Shown: positions 9,050-17,281 of the stretch, in pieces
Layout: every line of letters starts with the position of its first letter
Position numbering within the stretch: position 1 is the stretch's first letter
Assembly (NCBI GenBank): GCA_026390575.1
Contig: JAPLFR010000008.1
Location: 62,001 to 126,000 of the forward strand
Source: Ignavibacteriales bacterium
GTDB taxonomy: Bacteria > Bacteroidota > Ignavibacteria > UBA10030
DNA length: 64,000 bases
Reading direction: 5' to 3'
The notes under the pieces: model-generated
The model's database searches: none
Told to the model about the DNA's origin: nothing
What the model saw: the letters and a program-made list of their open reading frames with translations, nothing else
Position numbers and translations under genes: made by a program

Positions 9050-10570
9050 ATGAAAAATATAAAATTCAAATTCTTCATTTTAATGATGGGTTTTGGGCTG
9101 GCATTAAATACTGCTTTAGCACAGAAATCTGCAATTATTAACGACTCCATTGATTCAAAAATTTTAAATGAACAACGCAAAATAAAGATTTGTCTTCCCG
9201 AAGAATATGAGCCGGGCTCCAATGCAAAATATGATGTTGTCTATATAATAGACGGTGAAACACACTTCGATGATTTTTTATATATCTATCAGTTTGCTAG
9301 AAAACAAAATTTTCTTCCTCCACTTATTTTAATAGCTTTACCAAATACCTATACCCGTGAAGGTAATATGCGCGCCCGCGATTTTTTACCCGAAAAAACA
9401 ACTGATAATCCAATGGCAGGCGGTGCGGATAATTTTATTGCTTTCTTTAAAAATGAACTCATGCCTTATATCAATAACAAGCTGCCCACCAGTGGAGATA
9501 ATAGCTTGTTTGGTCATTCTTTCGGTGGTTTGTTTACCATGTATACCATCATTAAAGAGCCTGGTTTGTTTACGAATTACTATTGTTCAGATCCGGCATT
9601 CCCCTGGAATAACAGGCGCATAATAACCATGGCAACAGAAACCTTCAAAAATACTGCTGAACTTAACAAAAATTTATGGATTATTGGCGTTGAGGAAACG
9701 TATAGGAATGTTGGTATTCAAAAAATGGATTCTGTTCTAAAAGAATTTGCGCCCGAAGGGCTTCGTTGGAAAGTTTCGATTTATCCGAACGAAAATCACA
9801 TGTCCGTACGTCTTAAAGGTATTTATGATGGTTTAAAATATACCTATGATGGTTACAACTCAAAGAAATTAGTAGAATTTCACGCCAATAACGGATCTCT
9901 GCTTGAAGGAAAACCCGCGCCGGTATTTCTTAATGGAAGCTTTCCAAATGTGTTTTATACCACCGATGGTTCGGAACCTGATACTTCATCGAAACGAGCT
10001 CCGCAAATGATCGAAATTACCGCTCCTGCAAAGGTCACAGTGAAATGGATTGGCGAAAATAAAAAATATATCACATCTTCAACAGGCAATTTTGAGTTGA
10101 GCAAAGTCTGGCCTGCTCTTCAGAATGTGAAGGATATTAAAACCGGTGGTTGCCGCTACTCGTACTACGAAGGAGCATGGAAAACATTGTCGGATTTCAC
10201 CAAGTTAAAGGCTGTAAAAACGGGTATTACCGACAGTTCGTTCAGTCTGGATAAACTTCACGCCAAGTCGAATTTCGGATGTGTTTTTGAAGGATATCTT
10301 AAGATAGACTTAGAGGGATATTATGGATTTGCACTTTGTTCCAGCGATGGATCGAAGTTTTTTATTAATGGGCGTGAAATCATCAATAATGATGGACAGC
10401 ATGGAAGCGAGTGGTACAAATCATACGTCGTTCCATTACAAAAAGGTTTTTATCCTGTTCGCCTGGAATATTTTCAGAGCGAGGGCAATCGTCGTTTGAA
10501 TTTAATATACCTGTCACCAATTACGCACGAGACTATCCATGTAACGTTTGGGATGATGTATTTCAAATAG
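9050..10570 (+). CDS. Enterochelin-esterase-like hydrolase with PA14 domain (cassette 5)
   Basis: 506 residues with a signal peptide (about 1-25, ending 'NTALAQ'). Residues about 40-270 are an alpha/beta hydrolase of the Fes/IroE type: 'YDVVYIIDGETHFDD', nucleophile elbow GHSFGG, and likely catalytic His in 'NENHMSVRL'. A short chitobiase-like/FN3 segment ('NVFYTTDGSEPDTSS') lies at about 300-350. A PA14-type carbohydrate-binding domain fills the rest ('FEGYLKIDLEGYYGFALCS', 'DGSKFFINGREI'). It is likely periplasmic or surface-exposed, cleaving an ester on a siderophore or polysaccharide. No T9SS tail is present. Its long AT-rich leader (8921-9049) differs from the tight spacing of other cassettes. 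Confidence 0.85.
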   Translation: MKNIKFKFFILMMGFGLALNTALAQKSAIINDSIDSKILNEQRKIKICLPEEYEPGSNAKYDVVYIIDGETHFDDFLYIYQFARKQNFLPPLILIALPNTYTREGNMRARDFLPEKTTDNPMAGGADNFIAFFKNELMPYINNKLPTSGDNSLFGHSFGGLFTMYTIIKEPGLFTNYYCSDPAFPWNNRRIITMATETFKNTAELNKNLWIIGVEETYRNVGIQKMDSVLKEFAPEGLRWKVSIYPNENHMSVRLKGIYDGLKYTYDGYNSKKLVEFHANNGSLLEGKPAPVFLNGSFPNVFYTTDGSEPDTSSKRAPQMIEITAPAKVTVKWIGENKKYITSSTGNFELSKVWPALQNVKDIKTGGCRYSYYEGAWKTLSDFTKLKAVKTGITDSSFSLDKLHAKSNFGCVFEGYLKIDLEGYYGFALCSSDGSKFFINGREIINNDGQHGSEWYKSYVVPLQKGFYPVRLEYFQSEGNRRLNLIYLSPITHETIHVTFGMMYFK

Positions 10571-10585
10571 TTTGATACGCGTGCG

Positions 10586-10843
10586 TTCTAACCAGTGGCT
10601 CCCCGCAAAAAGAGCGGGGTTTCACACAAAACGTTCAACAAGCTGACCGAATGAGCGTGGGTAGGTTACGCATGGCTGGTGGTGGTTTCTGATTTTTATA
10701 ATTAACTTTTCAGTACCTCGTTGGTTGATTGCAGATTAATTTAGTTATCAGTATGAACTCATTTCGTTTAGTGTATTATGAAAGTTATCAACGCGGCAGT
10801 CCGATCCTGCTCTGCAGGATCGCGATCGCGTCATCCGTTAGGC
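10586..10843 (+). repeat. attC5 recombination site
   Basis: Inverse core TTCTAAC (10586-10592), CCCCGC hairpin arm, core GTTAGGC (10837-10843). The right palindrome is cut short: the first hairpin (GATCCTGC/GCAGGATC) and GCGATCGC remain, while the second hairpin and the CGGACTTAGCGC segment are missing. Cassette 5 ends GTTAGAACGCACG / CGTGCGTTCTAAC are complementary. Confidence 0.8.
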
Positions 10844-10884
10844 CGGGACCGAATCTATTCACAACTGAAAGGAAATTTTCCAAA

Positions 10885-11631
10885 GTGGACATCCCCCGGA
10901 TATTTAACATCACTGAGAGTGCTCACCGTATCCACAACCCATTCACACCCGAAAAGCTCGCCACTCTCGGCGCGGCGCTGCGTCTAGAATCGGGAGCCCG
11001 AGTGCTCGACCTCGGCAGCGGTTCGGGGGAGATGCTGTGCACCTGGGCACGCGATTACGGAGTTATGGGTACCGGCATCGACATGAGCCAGTTGTTCACC
11101 GAGCAAGCGAAACTCCGCGCTGAAGAACTCGGCGTCGCCCATCAAATCAAGTTTATCCATGGCGATGCTGCCGGCTACATCTCTGACGAGAAGGTCGATG
11201 TGGCAGCCTGTGTCGGTGCCACTTGGATTGCCGGTGGTGTCGTCGGCACTATCGAGCTTCTAGCACGGAACCTGCGCACTGGAGGGATCATCCTCATTGG
11301 CGAGCCCTACTGGCGGCAGTTCCCGCCGACGGAAAATATTGCCAAGGAGTGTCATGCCAACTCCATCTCCGACTTTCTCATACTTCCGGAACTTCTCGCG
11401 TCTTTCGGCAACCTTGGCTACGACGTCGTTGAAATGGTTCTGGCTGACCAAGACGGCTGGGACAGATACGAGGCGGCCAAATGGCTCACCATGCGTAGAT
11501 GGCTTGAAGCCAATTCCGGCGATGAGCTCGCGAAAGATGTTCGAGCCAAACTGACCTCGGAACCCGAGCGCCACGCCGCTTACACGCGTGAATACTTGGG
11601 CTGGGGTGTGTTCGCTCTGATGCCGCGGTGA
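10885..11631 (+). CDS. SAM-dependent class I methyltransferase (cassette 6)
   Basis: About 248 residues from a GTG at 10885 preceded by GAAAGGAAA. The in-frame ATGs further up lie inside attC5, so GTG is the sensible start. SAM-binding motif I is 'VLDLGSGSGEMLC', followed by 'GTGIDMSQLFTEQAKLRAE' and 'IHGDAAGYI'. The C-terminal part carries 'GTIELLARNLRTGGIILIGE', usual for small-molecule methyltransferases. The acceptor is unknown. Base composition is clearly GC-richer than every neighbour (runs such as CCTCGGCAGCGGTTCGGGGG), so the cassette body seems recently acquired, although its attC is of the local type. Confidence 0.85.
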   Translation: MDIPRIFNITESAHRIHNPFTPEKLATLGAALRLESGARVLDLGSGSGEMLCTWARDYGVMGTGIDMSQLFTEQAKLRAEELGVAHQIKFIHGDAAGYISDEKVDVAACVGATWIAGGVVGTIELLARNLRTGGIILIGEPYWRQFPPTENIAKECHANSISDFLILPELLASFGNLGYDVVEMVLADQDGWDRYEAAKWLTMRRWLEANSGDELAKDVRAKLTSEPERHAAYTREYLGWGVFALMPR

Positions 11632-11730
11632 TGCGTTGGCGTATCCGGCGGATCGTCAACGGCTGTGTCGCGCAACAGCTGGTGGCTCGTCGAGATGTGA
11701 TTGCGCCTGAATTCATTTCTTACGGTCACG

Positions 11731-11983
11731 GCCTAACCAGCGGCTCCCCGCAAAAAGAGCGGGGTTTCACACAAAACGTTCAACAAGCTGACCGGATGAG
11801 CGTGGGAGCAATTTACATTGCGCTTAGAGGTTTTGGTTCTTAATAATTTCTTTTTCATAATGAACTTGTTTCGTTTTCAGCATTATGAAAATTATCAGCG
11901 CCGCAGTCCGATCCTGCTCTGCAGGATCGCGATCGCGTCCCGATATGTAATATCGGGACGGACTTAGCGCCAGTCCGTTAGCC
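11731..11983 (+). repeat. attC6 recombination site
   Basis: Inverse core GCCTAAC (11731-11737), CCCCGC hairpin arm, palindrome GTCCG...CGGAC at 11906-11963, core GTTAGCC (11977-11983). Nearly identical over its length to attC4. Cassette 6 starts GTTAGGCCGGGACCG and ends CGGTCACGGCCTAAC, complementary at all but one position. Confidence 0.85.
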
Positions 11984-12021
11984 AGCATAAATAATTCTTT
12001 AAATTAATTGGAGGATATATA

Positions 12022-12543
12022 ATGGATACGTCGTTCTTTTCATTCCATCTTAATTTTTGGGAACTGATTATTATTCTCATCAATACATGTTTTTCTGGTA
12101 TAGCTATTTATCTCATCCAAAGGGTAAAAAATAAGGTTGAAGAAAACGAACCGAATGTTTTAACAGGAATCATAGAAGAATATGAAGCACATGTAAATCA
12201 TGTTAGCGATCCACCTGTTGATCAATGGAAAGATGAGGCACTTTTAGGTGCATGCAAAGGAATGGTAAATAGCTTGATGGAATTTAGAAAATTCCAAGAA
12301 GGCCTTAAGAATTTACTTAATTCGCAAATTGATGAACTTAATGATTTGTTAAAAATAATCACGTCGAAACCAAAAATAAAACTTACGGAAAATGAAAAAG
12401 GTAAGATATCCTATCTGCTTGAATCTATTCGATCATCTTTGCCTAGTAAACGAGCGACAATATTTAGAATTGAAGAAGAAATGAAAGTCCTACTGAAAAA
12501 GAACAAAGAATTCAGAGCAAGAACTGGGAAACCTTCAAAATAA
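12022..12543 (+). CDS. Hypothetical protein with N-terminal membrane anchor (cassette 7)
   Basis: 173 residues. A single membrane segment (about 12-34, 'LIIILINTCFSGIAIYLIQ') is followed by a charged, largely helical cytoplasmic part with coiled-coil character ('FRKFQEGLKNLLNSQIDEL', then a Lys-rich end). GGAGG ribosome-binding site 10 nt upstream. No family recognised. It could be an anchored adaptor or sensor, but nothing in the sequence decides this. Confidence 0.65.
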   Translation: MDTSFFSFHLNFWELIIILINTCFSGIAIYLIQRVKNKVEENEPNVLTGIIEEYEAHVNHVSDPPVDQWKDEALLGACKGMVNSLMEFRKFQEGLKNLLNSQIDELNDLLKIITSKPKIKLTENEKGKISYLLESIRSSLPSKRATIFRIEEEMKVLLKKNKEFRARTGKPSK

Positions 12544-12574
12544 GCTTAAATAAAATATTTGATTATTTTGTGCT

Positions 12575-12904
12575 GGCTAACCAGGCGCTTCCCGAAGGGA
12601 TCTGCCAAAGGCATGGCATAGCTACCTTTGGGACAAGCTGACGGTTGCCAGCGGCAGGCTGGGTACGTTACGCATGGTGAACATAGGTTATAGTCTTAAT
12701 AATTTTTTTTTCAGCGTGAACTCGCTTCGCTGGGTGCATATTGAAAGTTATCACCTGCCTTCCGGCTTGTCCGCTGAAACGAAGTGCAAGCGGAAGTGCC
12801 TACGGCACGCAGGCAGGGCGCCGCAGTCCGATCCTGCTCTGCAGGATCGCGATCGCGTTCCATTGCAATGGCAATGGAACGGACTTAGCGCCGATCCGTT
12901 AGCT
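12575..12904 (+). repeat. attC7 recombination site (longest)
   Basis: Inverse core GGCTAAC (12575-12581), core GTTAGCT (12898-12904). It carries both palindromic inserts: the CCTGCC...GCAGGCAGG type at 12754-12817 and the GTCCG...CGGAC type at 12826-12884, the latter with a TTCCATTGC/GCAATGGAA second hairpin. Cassette ends GTTAGCCAGCA / TGCTGGCTAAC are exact complements. Confidence 0.8.
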
Positions 12905-12935
12905 GGCAACGCATAACATAACAAGGACAATCTCA

Positions 12936-13520
12936 ATGAAGAATATCGGAACCCTAAAGCAAGCAATAGTTCGTTGTTTTGCCATCTCTGGATTTATAAT
13001 CGCAATCGCCTTTTTAATTTATCGGGCTGAAGTTTTTACTCCAACAATGTGGCCATTCCAATTTCTTGTTTCAGGCATTACGATAGGAATCGCATTTACT
13101 ACATTTCGAGAAAAGAATTATCGAGGAGGTATTGCATTATTAATACTTTGGTACCTTGTTCTTACCATTCCAACTTCGCAAGGCAATTCTTGGATATTCA
13201 TTCTAGAAGGTGTGTATGCAGTCATCATATCTGCAGCAGTCTATTTATACATTCATATTGTTGGGAAATCATTCATAAAAAATGAAATATTCCGAATTAT
13301 TACTTCGACTTTAATCATCGGGATATTCAACTCTTTGATTATTCTTGTCTTAGGTCTATATACTCTTCAATCACTATTTCGCAATTTCCCAAGCATAGTA
13401 GATGCAATGTTTCTGAATTTGAAGATTGGAGGAATGCTCGGTTTGTTTATGGGAGTAGGGATTGAGTTGTCAGATTATCTAATCGATACATTGTACAAAA
13501 ACAAGGAAGTTGCCAGCTAA
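12936..13520 (+). CDS. Integral membrane protein (cassette 8)
   Basis: 194 residues with about five membrane segments (residues about 10-28, 36-54, 63-80, 87-108, 120-145, and a weaker one near 165-180). 'ACAAGGACAATCTC' before the ATG gives a ribosome-binding site. No motif or family is recognised. The TAA stop (13518-13520) lies inside the inverse core AGCTAAT, so the coding sequence runs into the recombination site itself. Confidence 0.7.
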   Translation: MKNIGTLKQAIVRCFAISGFIIAIAFLIYRAEVFTPTMWPFQFLVSGITIGIAFTTFREKNYRGGIALLILWYLVLTIPTSQGNSWIFILEGVYAVIISAAVYLYIHIVGKSFIKNEIFRIITSTLIIGIFNSLIILVLGLYTLQSLFRNFPSIVDAMFLNLKIGGMLGLFMGVGIELSDYLIDTLYKNKEVAS

Positions 13521-13802
13521 TCAGGCGCTCCCGCCCAACAAAACGGCGGGCAAGCAAGCTGACGGTTGATAGCTGCCTGCCTACATTTAAAAGCAAACTT
13601 CAGCGAGCTTGGTACGTTAAGCATGGCGCGCAACGGTTTTGTATATTTTGAAGGCTATCAGCATGAACTCATTTCGGTTTCAACAACTTGAAAATTATCA
13701 CCTGCCTGTCGGCTTGTCCGCTGAAACGAAGTGCAAGCGGAAGTGCCTACGGCACGCAGGCAGGACGCCGCATCCGAATTATCGGGAGCCGATCCGATAG
13801 GG
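13515..13802 (+). repeat. attC8 recombination site, both cores mutated
   Basis: The left core reads AGCTAAT (AAC changed to AAT) and the right core GATAGGG (13796-13802, GTT changed to GAT). The arm CAGGCGCTCCCGCCC is intact, and the CCTGCC...GCAGGCAGG palindrome is at 13701-13764. The GTCCG palindrome is replaced by a short 'CATCCGAATTATCGGGAGCC'. Probably a dead site. Cassette 8 ends GTTAGCTGGCAAC / GTTGCCAGCTAAT still pair. Confidence 0.7.
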
Positions 13803-13835
13803 TGCATGTCTTAAAGTAGTAACATCAGAGTGATT

Positions 13836-13973
13836 ATGGAAATAATCGATGTCTTTGGAATTGCAATCACACTAATTTTGATTATTACAGCTATTTTTTT
13901 ATTCATTGGAGGATTTTTCTCTTCTACCTTAAAGTATAGGAGAAGAATATATTGGGGAAAAATTGTTGATTGA
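13836..13973 (+). CDS. 45-residue single-span membrane peptide (cassette 9)
   Basis: ATG at 13836, TGA at 13971-13973. The product begins MEIIDVFGIAITLILIITA, has one hydrophobic segment of about 22 residues (8-30) and a basic tail ('KYRRRIYWGKIVD'), the layout of small inner-membrane peptides. Ribosome-binding site is weak ('CAGAGTGATT'). It sits 40 bp after the degenerate core of attC8, where the gene of a cassette is expected. Function unknown; it might be a toxin-like or modulator peptide, but that is only from size and topology. Confidence 0.45.
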   Translation: MEIIDVFGIAITLILIITAIFLFIGGFFSSTLKYRRRIYWGKIVD

Positions 13974-14372
13974 TTAAGGGATAGCTATAATGTATAGTTA
14001 TCTCATGCATGTCTTGTTTGCCGGAGATCCACCGGAATGTGAATATAAGAAATCCATTGTTGGCAATGGATAGATGTCGCTAGTGGATTGCCTATTCACT
14101 CAATCGGCTACACTTTGGAAAAAACTGATGTCATTATCTAGATTATTGTCTGATTCCCTATTAGTATAATAATGTATTTCTTTTTAACTGCGGCCTAATC
14201 ATAATCGTTACTTCGATAAAGTTCTGCTCTCGAAAGTGAGCTGTTCTAAATCGCAGATATGAGTATTTATTTGCTCTAAAAAATGATATGTTGTAATTAT
14301 TGAATTTCACAATTGTAATTCGTAAAACTCTTCGAGAAAAAGAGTTCTTTTTACCAACAAAGGGAATGAATT
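13974..14372 (+). other. Gene-free stretch inside cassette 9
   Basis: About 400 bp without a credible open frame on either strand, between the small membrane peptide and the GH31 gene. It holds the promoter region of the GH31 gene and probably an eroded attC or cassette boundary, as the 45-codon gene and GH31 gene are unlikely to have been one cassette. I find no clear core or inverse core here; a run such as 'CCATTGTTGGCAATGG' forms a small hairpin at about 14055. Confidence 0.4.
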
Positions 14373-17063
14373 ATGCCGAAAAAAGGTTTACGATATATCA
14401 TCCTCTGCTTTTTCATCACTTCCAGTTTTGCATACAATAAATTAACTGCACAAAGCATCAGTAATATTACAAGTATTAAAATCGAAGATAATACGTTGAT
14501 AATATCTGCAGGCACCAATATTGTAATTATTAAACCATGCACAGACAATATTGTTATGATCAATTATCGACCGAATGGCGTGAAAGATCCCGACACGCTT
14601 GTTGTAGCTGATACCGTTTGGCCATCAATATCAGCAATGATCGATACATCCGGAGATCCGCTGCGCATAACAACAGCGAAATATAAAATAGAAATCGACA
14701 GGAATCCTCTTCGATATCATTTATACGACAATATCGGCCAGATGCTTTGCTATGAGTCGTCATCGTGTAGCATGCAAGCGAACAGTGTTTGCTTATCTAC
14801 CTCGGGCGGGACATTTTATGGAGTTCACAATCGCTCACAAGGCTCTCTTAGCACGCAGAACACGAATGCGATCAGCGCTGGTAGTCAGGGGCAGGCAGGG
14901 GGTCCGTTTACGTGGACCAATCATGGCTGGGGATTTCTTGCCGATGTTGACGGAGGTTCCATAGCGATCAGCGGTAATTCGTTTTCATTTTCACGTAGCT
15001 CTTCTACAGTAAAAAGAGATTTAGAATTTTATTTAATCATCGGAACACCGAAAGAAATCATTAAAGGATTGAATCAGATTACCGGCATGCCCCCACTTTT
15101 CCCAAAGTACACACTCGGTTTTATGAACACCGAATGGGGGATTGACCAGACAGAACTGTACAGTGACATCCGCAAATATCGTCAGAAATCGATTCCGATC
15201 GATTCGTACATTCTTGATTTCGATTGGATGGATTGGGGAAGCGACAACTACGGCGAATTCCGATGGGGGCCTAAGTTTCCCGACGGTCAGTCGGGGGCGA
15301 TAGTAGACACGCTGAAAAAATACAGCATGCACTTGATGGGAATTCGCAAGCCGCGCGTCGGGACCGGAACCATCCAAGGGAATTATTGTCAGGACAATAA
15401 TTTCTTTGTGGATTATCAGACCGATTATTTTAGCGGCAAGCAGGTTGGACGCATGAATTATTTTCTTCCCGCTGCGCGTCAGTGGTACTGGAATAGCTTT
15501 GCAGTGCAAGGCAATTCATACACGAAAGGAATTACCGGTTATTGGAACGATGAAGCCGATGAGTATGGGGGTAATTTAATGTTCATGCAAATGCAGCGTG
15601 CACAGTATGAAGGGCAGCGTGCGTTCAACAACAACCGTGTCTGGTCGATCAACCGGAATTTTTATACCGGCGCACAGCGCTATGCTTACGGGCTCTGGTC
15701 TGGCGACATTAATTCTGGATTTTCATCGATGGCAGATCAACGACTTTTCATGCTTTCAAGTATTACCCTTGGTGTTTCATGGTGGAGCATGGATATCGGT
15801 GGATTTCAAAGTACACCAGTCGCGGAAAATTATTATCGCTGGATACAATTCGGAGCTTTCGTGCCGATTTTTCGCGTTCATGGTTCATACAATCAGGAAA
15901 GAGAGCCTTGGTACTTTGGGACAGTCGCGGAATCTATTGCGACACGGTATATTCGTCTCCGTTATAAGCTGATGCCTTATATTTATTCCGCCGCATGGGA
16001 AAATCATCTTACTGGAATTCCAATCACACGCCCTCTTGTGTATGAATATCCTAATGATGTCGCAGTTGAGAATATTTTTTCCGAGTGGATGTTCGGCAGA
16101 AGCCTGCTCGTCTCTCCTGTCGTCGTTTCCGGTGCAACACAGCAATCGGTCTATCTACCGGAAGGAGATTGGTACGACTACAATACAGGCACACACTATT
16201 CTGGAATGGCAAACTATAATGTTCCTGTTACGAAGGAAGACATTCCGATCTTTGTCAAGGGAGGAGCGATAATCCCAATGTCTCCCGTTGCACAATATAC
16301 CGATAACCCTGATGCTTTAAAGACTCTGATACTCAGCAGTTTTCCCGGTGGATCAGGGGGATGCGTTGTGTATGACGACGACGGATTAACCTATGATTAC
16401 GAAAAAGGAATTTTCAACGCTGTTACAATCGCTCACGATCGCAATGACGCACGTGCGATCATTAGTATCGGTACAAAAACCGGTGCATACAGCTTGCCTC
16501 AAAGAGACTGGCTGGCCGATCTGAATTGGGTCGCTTCACTTCCCGACAGTATTGTGCTTGACGGCGTTCATTTGAATATTCTGTCAGTCGATTCTATCAG
16601 TCTAGTTTCAATTAAGGGCTGGGCATACGATAAATCAGGAGAGTACTGTTATGCAAAATTTCCAGACGACGGTGCATCGCATTTGTTGACGGTTTATTTT
16701 AGTTCTCAAACATCAGTAGGGAAGTCAAACGGAAATGAATTGCCGCAGCATTACGAGCTAAAGCAGAATTATCCCAATCCATTTAATCCCAGCACAACTA
16801 TATCATTTAGTCTGCCATCCAAATCGTATGTATCACTGAGAATATATGATGCATTGGGAAGAGAAGTTTCAACGCTCGTCAATGAAGAGCTGCCTGCTGG
16901 AACTCACAAGAAACAATGGAATGCAATGAATATGGCTAGTGGAATCTATTACTATCGTTTGTCCGCCGTGCCCTCAGCACGGCGAGATCTCGTCCCGACC
17001 AAAGGTCAGGACGGACAGGCAGGGTCGTTTACAGAAACAAAGAAACTTGTTTTATTGCGATGA
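14373..17063 (+). CDS. GH31 family alpha-glycosidase with T9SS tail (cassette 9)
   Basis: 896 residues. Signal peptide about 1-25. GH31 fold: N-terminal beta domain, then the (beta/alpha)8 barrel with 'DFDWMDWGSDNYGEFRW', nucleophile Asp in 'GYWNDEADEYGG', acid/base Asp in 'LWSGDINSGFSSM', and 'FVPIFRVHG'. Family members are alpha-glucosidases, alpha-xylosidases and related enzymes; the preferred sugar is not evident. The C-terminus is a T9SS type A tail ('KQNYPNPFNPSTTISFSLP', ending KKLVLLR), so it is exported to the surface. Odd feature: between 'YYYRLSA' and 'GSFTETKK' lie 18 extra residues (VPSARRDLVPTKGQDGQA) encoded by a nested palindrome at 16961-17016; other tails in this window read RLQAGSFTETKK there. 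RBS GGGAATG precedes the ATG. Confidence 0.9.
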   Translation: MPKKGLRYIILCFFITSSFAYNKLTAQSISNITSIKIEDNTLIISAGTNIVIIKPCTDNIVMINYRPNGVKDPDTLVVADTVWPSISAMIDTSGDPLRITTAKYKIEIDRNPLRYHLYDNIGQMLCYESSSCSMQANSVCLSTSGGTFYGVHNRSQGSLSTQNTNAISAGSQGQAGGPFTWTNHGWGFLADVDGGSIAISGNSFSFSRSSSTVKRDLEFYLIIGTPKEIIKGLNQITGMPPLFPKYTLGFMNTEWGIDQTELYSDIRKYRQKSIPIDSYILDFDWMDWGSDNYGEFRWGPKFPDGQSGAIVDTLKKYSMHLMGIRKPRVGTGTIQGNYCQDNNFFVDYQTDYFSGKQVGRMNYFLPAARQWYWNSFAVQGNSYTKGITGYWNDEADEYGGNLMFMQMQRAQYEGQRAFNNNRVWSINRNFYTGAQRYAYGLWSGDINSGFSSMADQRLFMLSSITLGVSWWSMDIGGFQSTPVAENYYRWIQFGAFVPIFRVHGSYNQEREPWYFGTVAESIATRYIRLRYKLMPYIYSAAWENHLTGIPITRPLVYEYPNDVAVENIFSEWMFGRSLLVSPVVVSGATQQSVYLPEGDWYDYNTGTHYSGMANYNVPVTKEDIPIFVKGGAIIPMSPVAQYTDNPDALKTLILSSFPGGSGGCVVYDDDGLTYDYEKGIFNAVTIAHDRNDARAIISIGTKTGAYSLPQRDWLADLNWVASLPDSIVLDGVHLNILSVDSISLVSIKGWAYDKSGEYCYAKFPDDGASHLLTVYFSSQTSVGKSNGNELPQHYELKQNYPNPFNPSTTISFSLPSKSYVSLRIYDALGREVSTLVNEELPAGTHKKQWNAMNMASGIYYYRLSAVPSARRDLVPTKGQDGQAGSFTETKKLVLLR
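16961..17016. repeat. Palindromic mini-element inserted in frame in the GH31 gene
   Basis: Outer arms GTCCG (16961-16965) and CGGAC (17012-17016) enclose hairpin GCCGTGC/GCACGGC, the small palindrome GAGATCTC and hairpin GTCCCGACC/GGTCAGGAC. The same order (GTCCG, hairpin, GCGATCGC or GAGATCTC, hairpin, CGGAC) is found in seven attC sites here. It adds 18 codons without breaking the frame. Confidence 0.7.
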
Positions 17064-17080
17064 GGCAATAGCAGCTTATC

Positions 17081-17196
17081 ACTTAAAAAGGAAAAAGTCC
17101 CCGCACGCGGGATTTCGCAAGCTCAACAAGAGGTCGCCATCACTGCTATTTGAATTTTGATTGACTAGTTCGCGGGAGCGCCGATCTCATTGTAGG
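17081..17196 (+). repeat. attC9, degenerate
   Basis: Partial site between the GH31 and C25 genes. It starts CACTTAA, followed by AAAAAGGAAAAAGTCCCCGC-ACGC-GGG and 'GATTTCGCAAGCTCAACAAG', the same arm as attC10. It ends 'GCGCCGATCTCATTGTAGG', an altered version of the usual 'GCGCCGATCCGTTAGG'. The centre is mostly deleted. It should not be functional. Confidence 0.5.
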
Positions 17197-17281
17197 AATA
17201 CCCCGCCTTTATTTTTTGTAATATTGAAATCGGTAGGTTGCAATTCTTCTTTTGACTTTGACAAAGGAATGTAGATCCGAA

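Noticed and set aside
10729-10884. N-terminal extension of the methyltransferase from the upstream ATG
   Set aside because: These codons lie inside attC5, and the same words occur in other attC sites; the GTG at 10885 has its own ribosome-binding site.
15598-15972. Several open frames in shifted phase inside the GH31 gene and other large genes
   Set aside because: They are shadows of the real coding frames and have no independent start signals.
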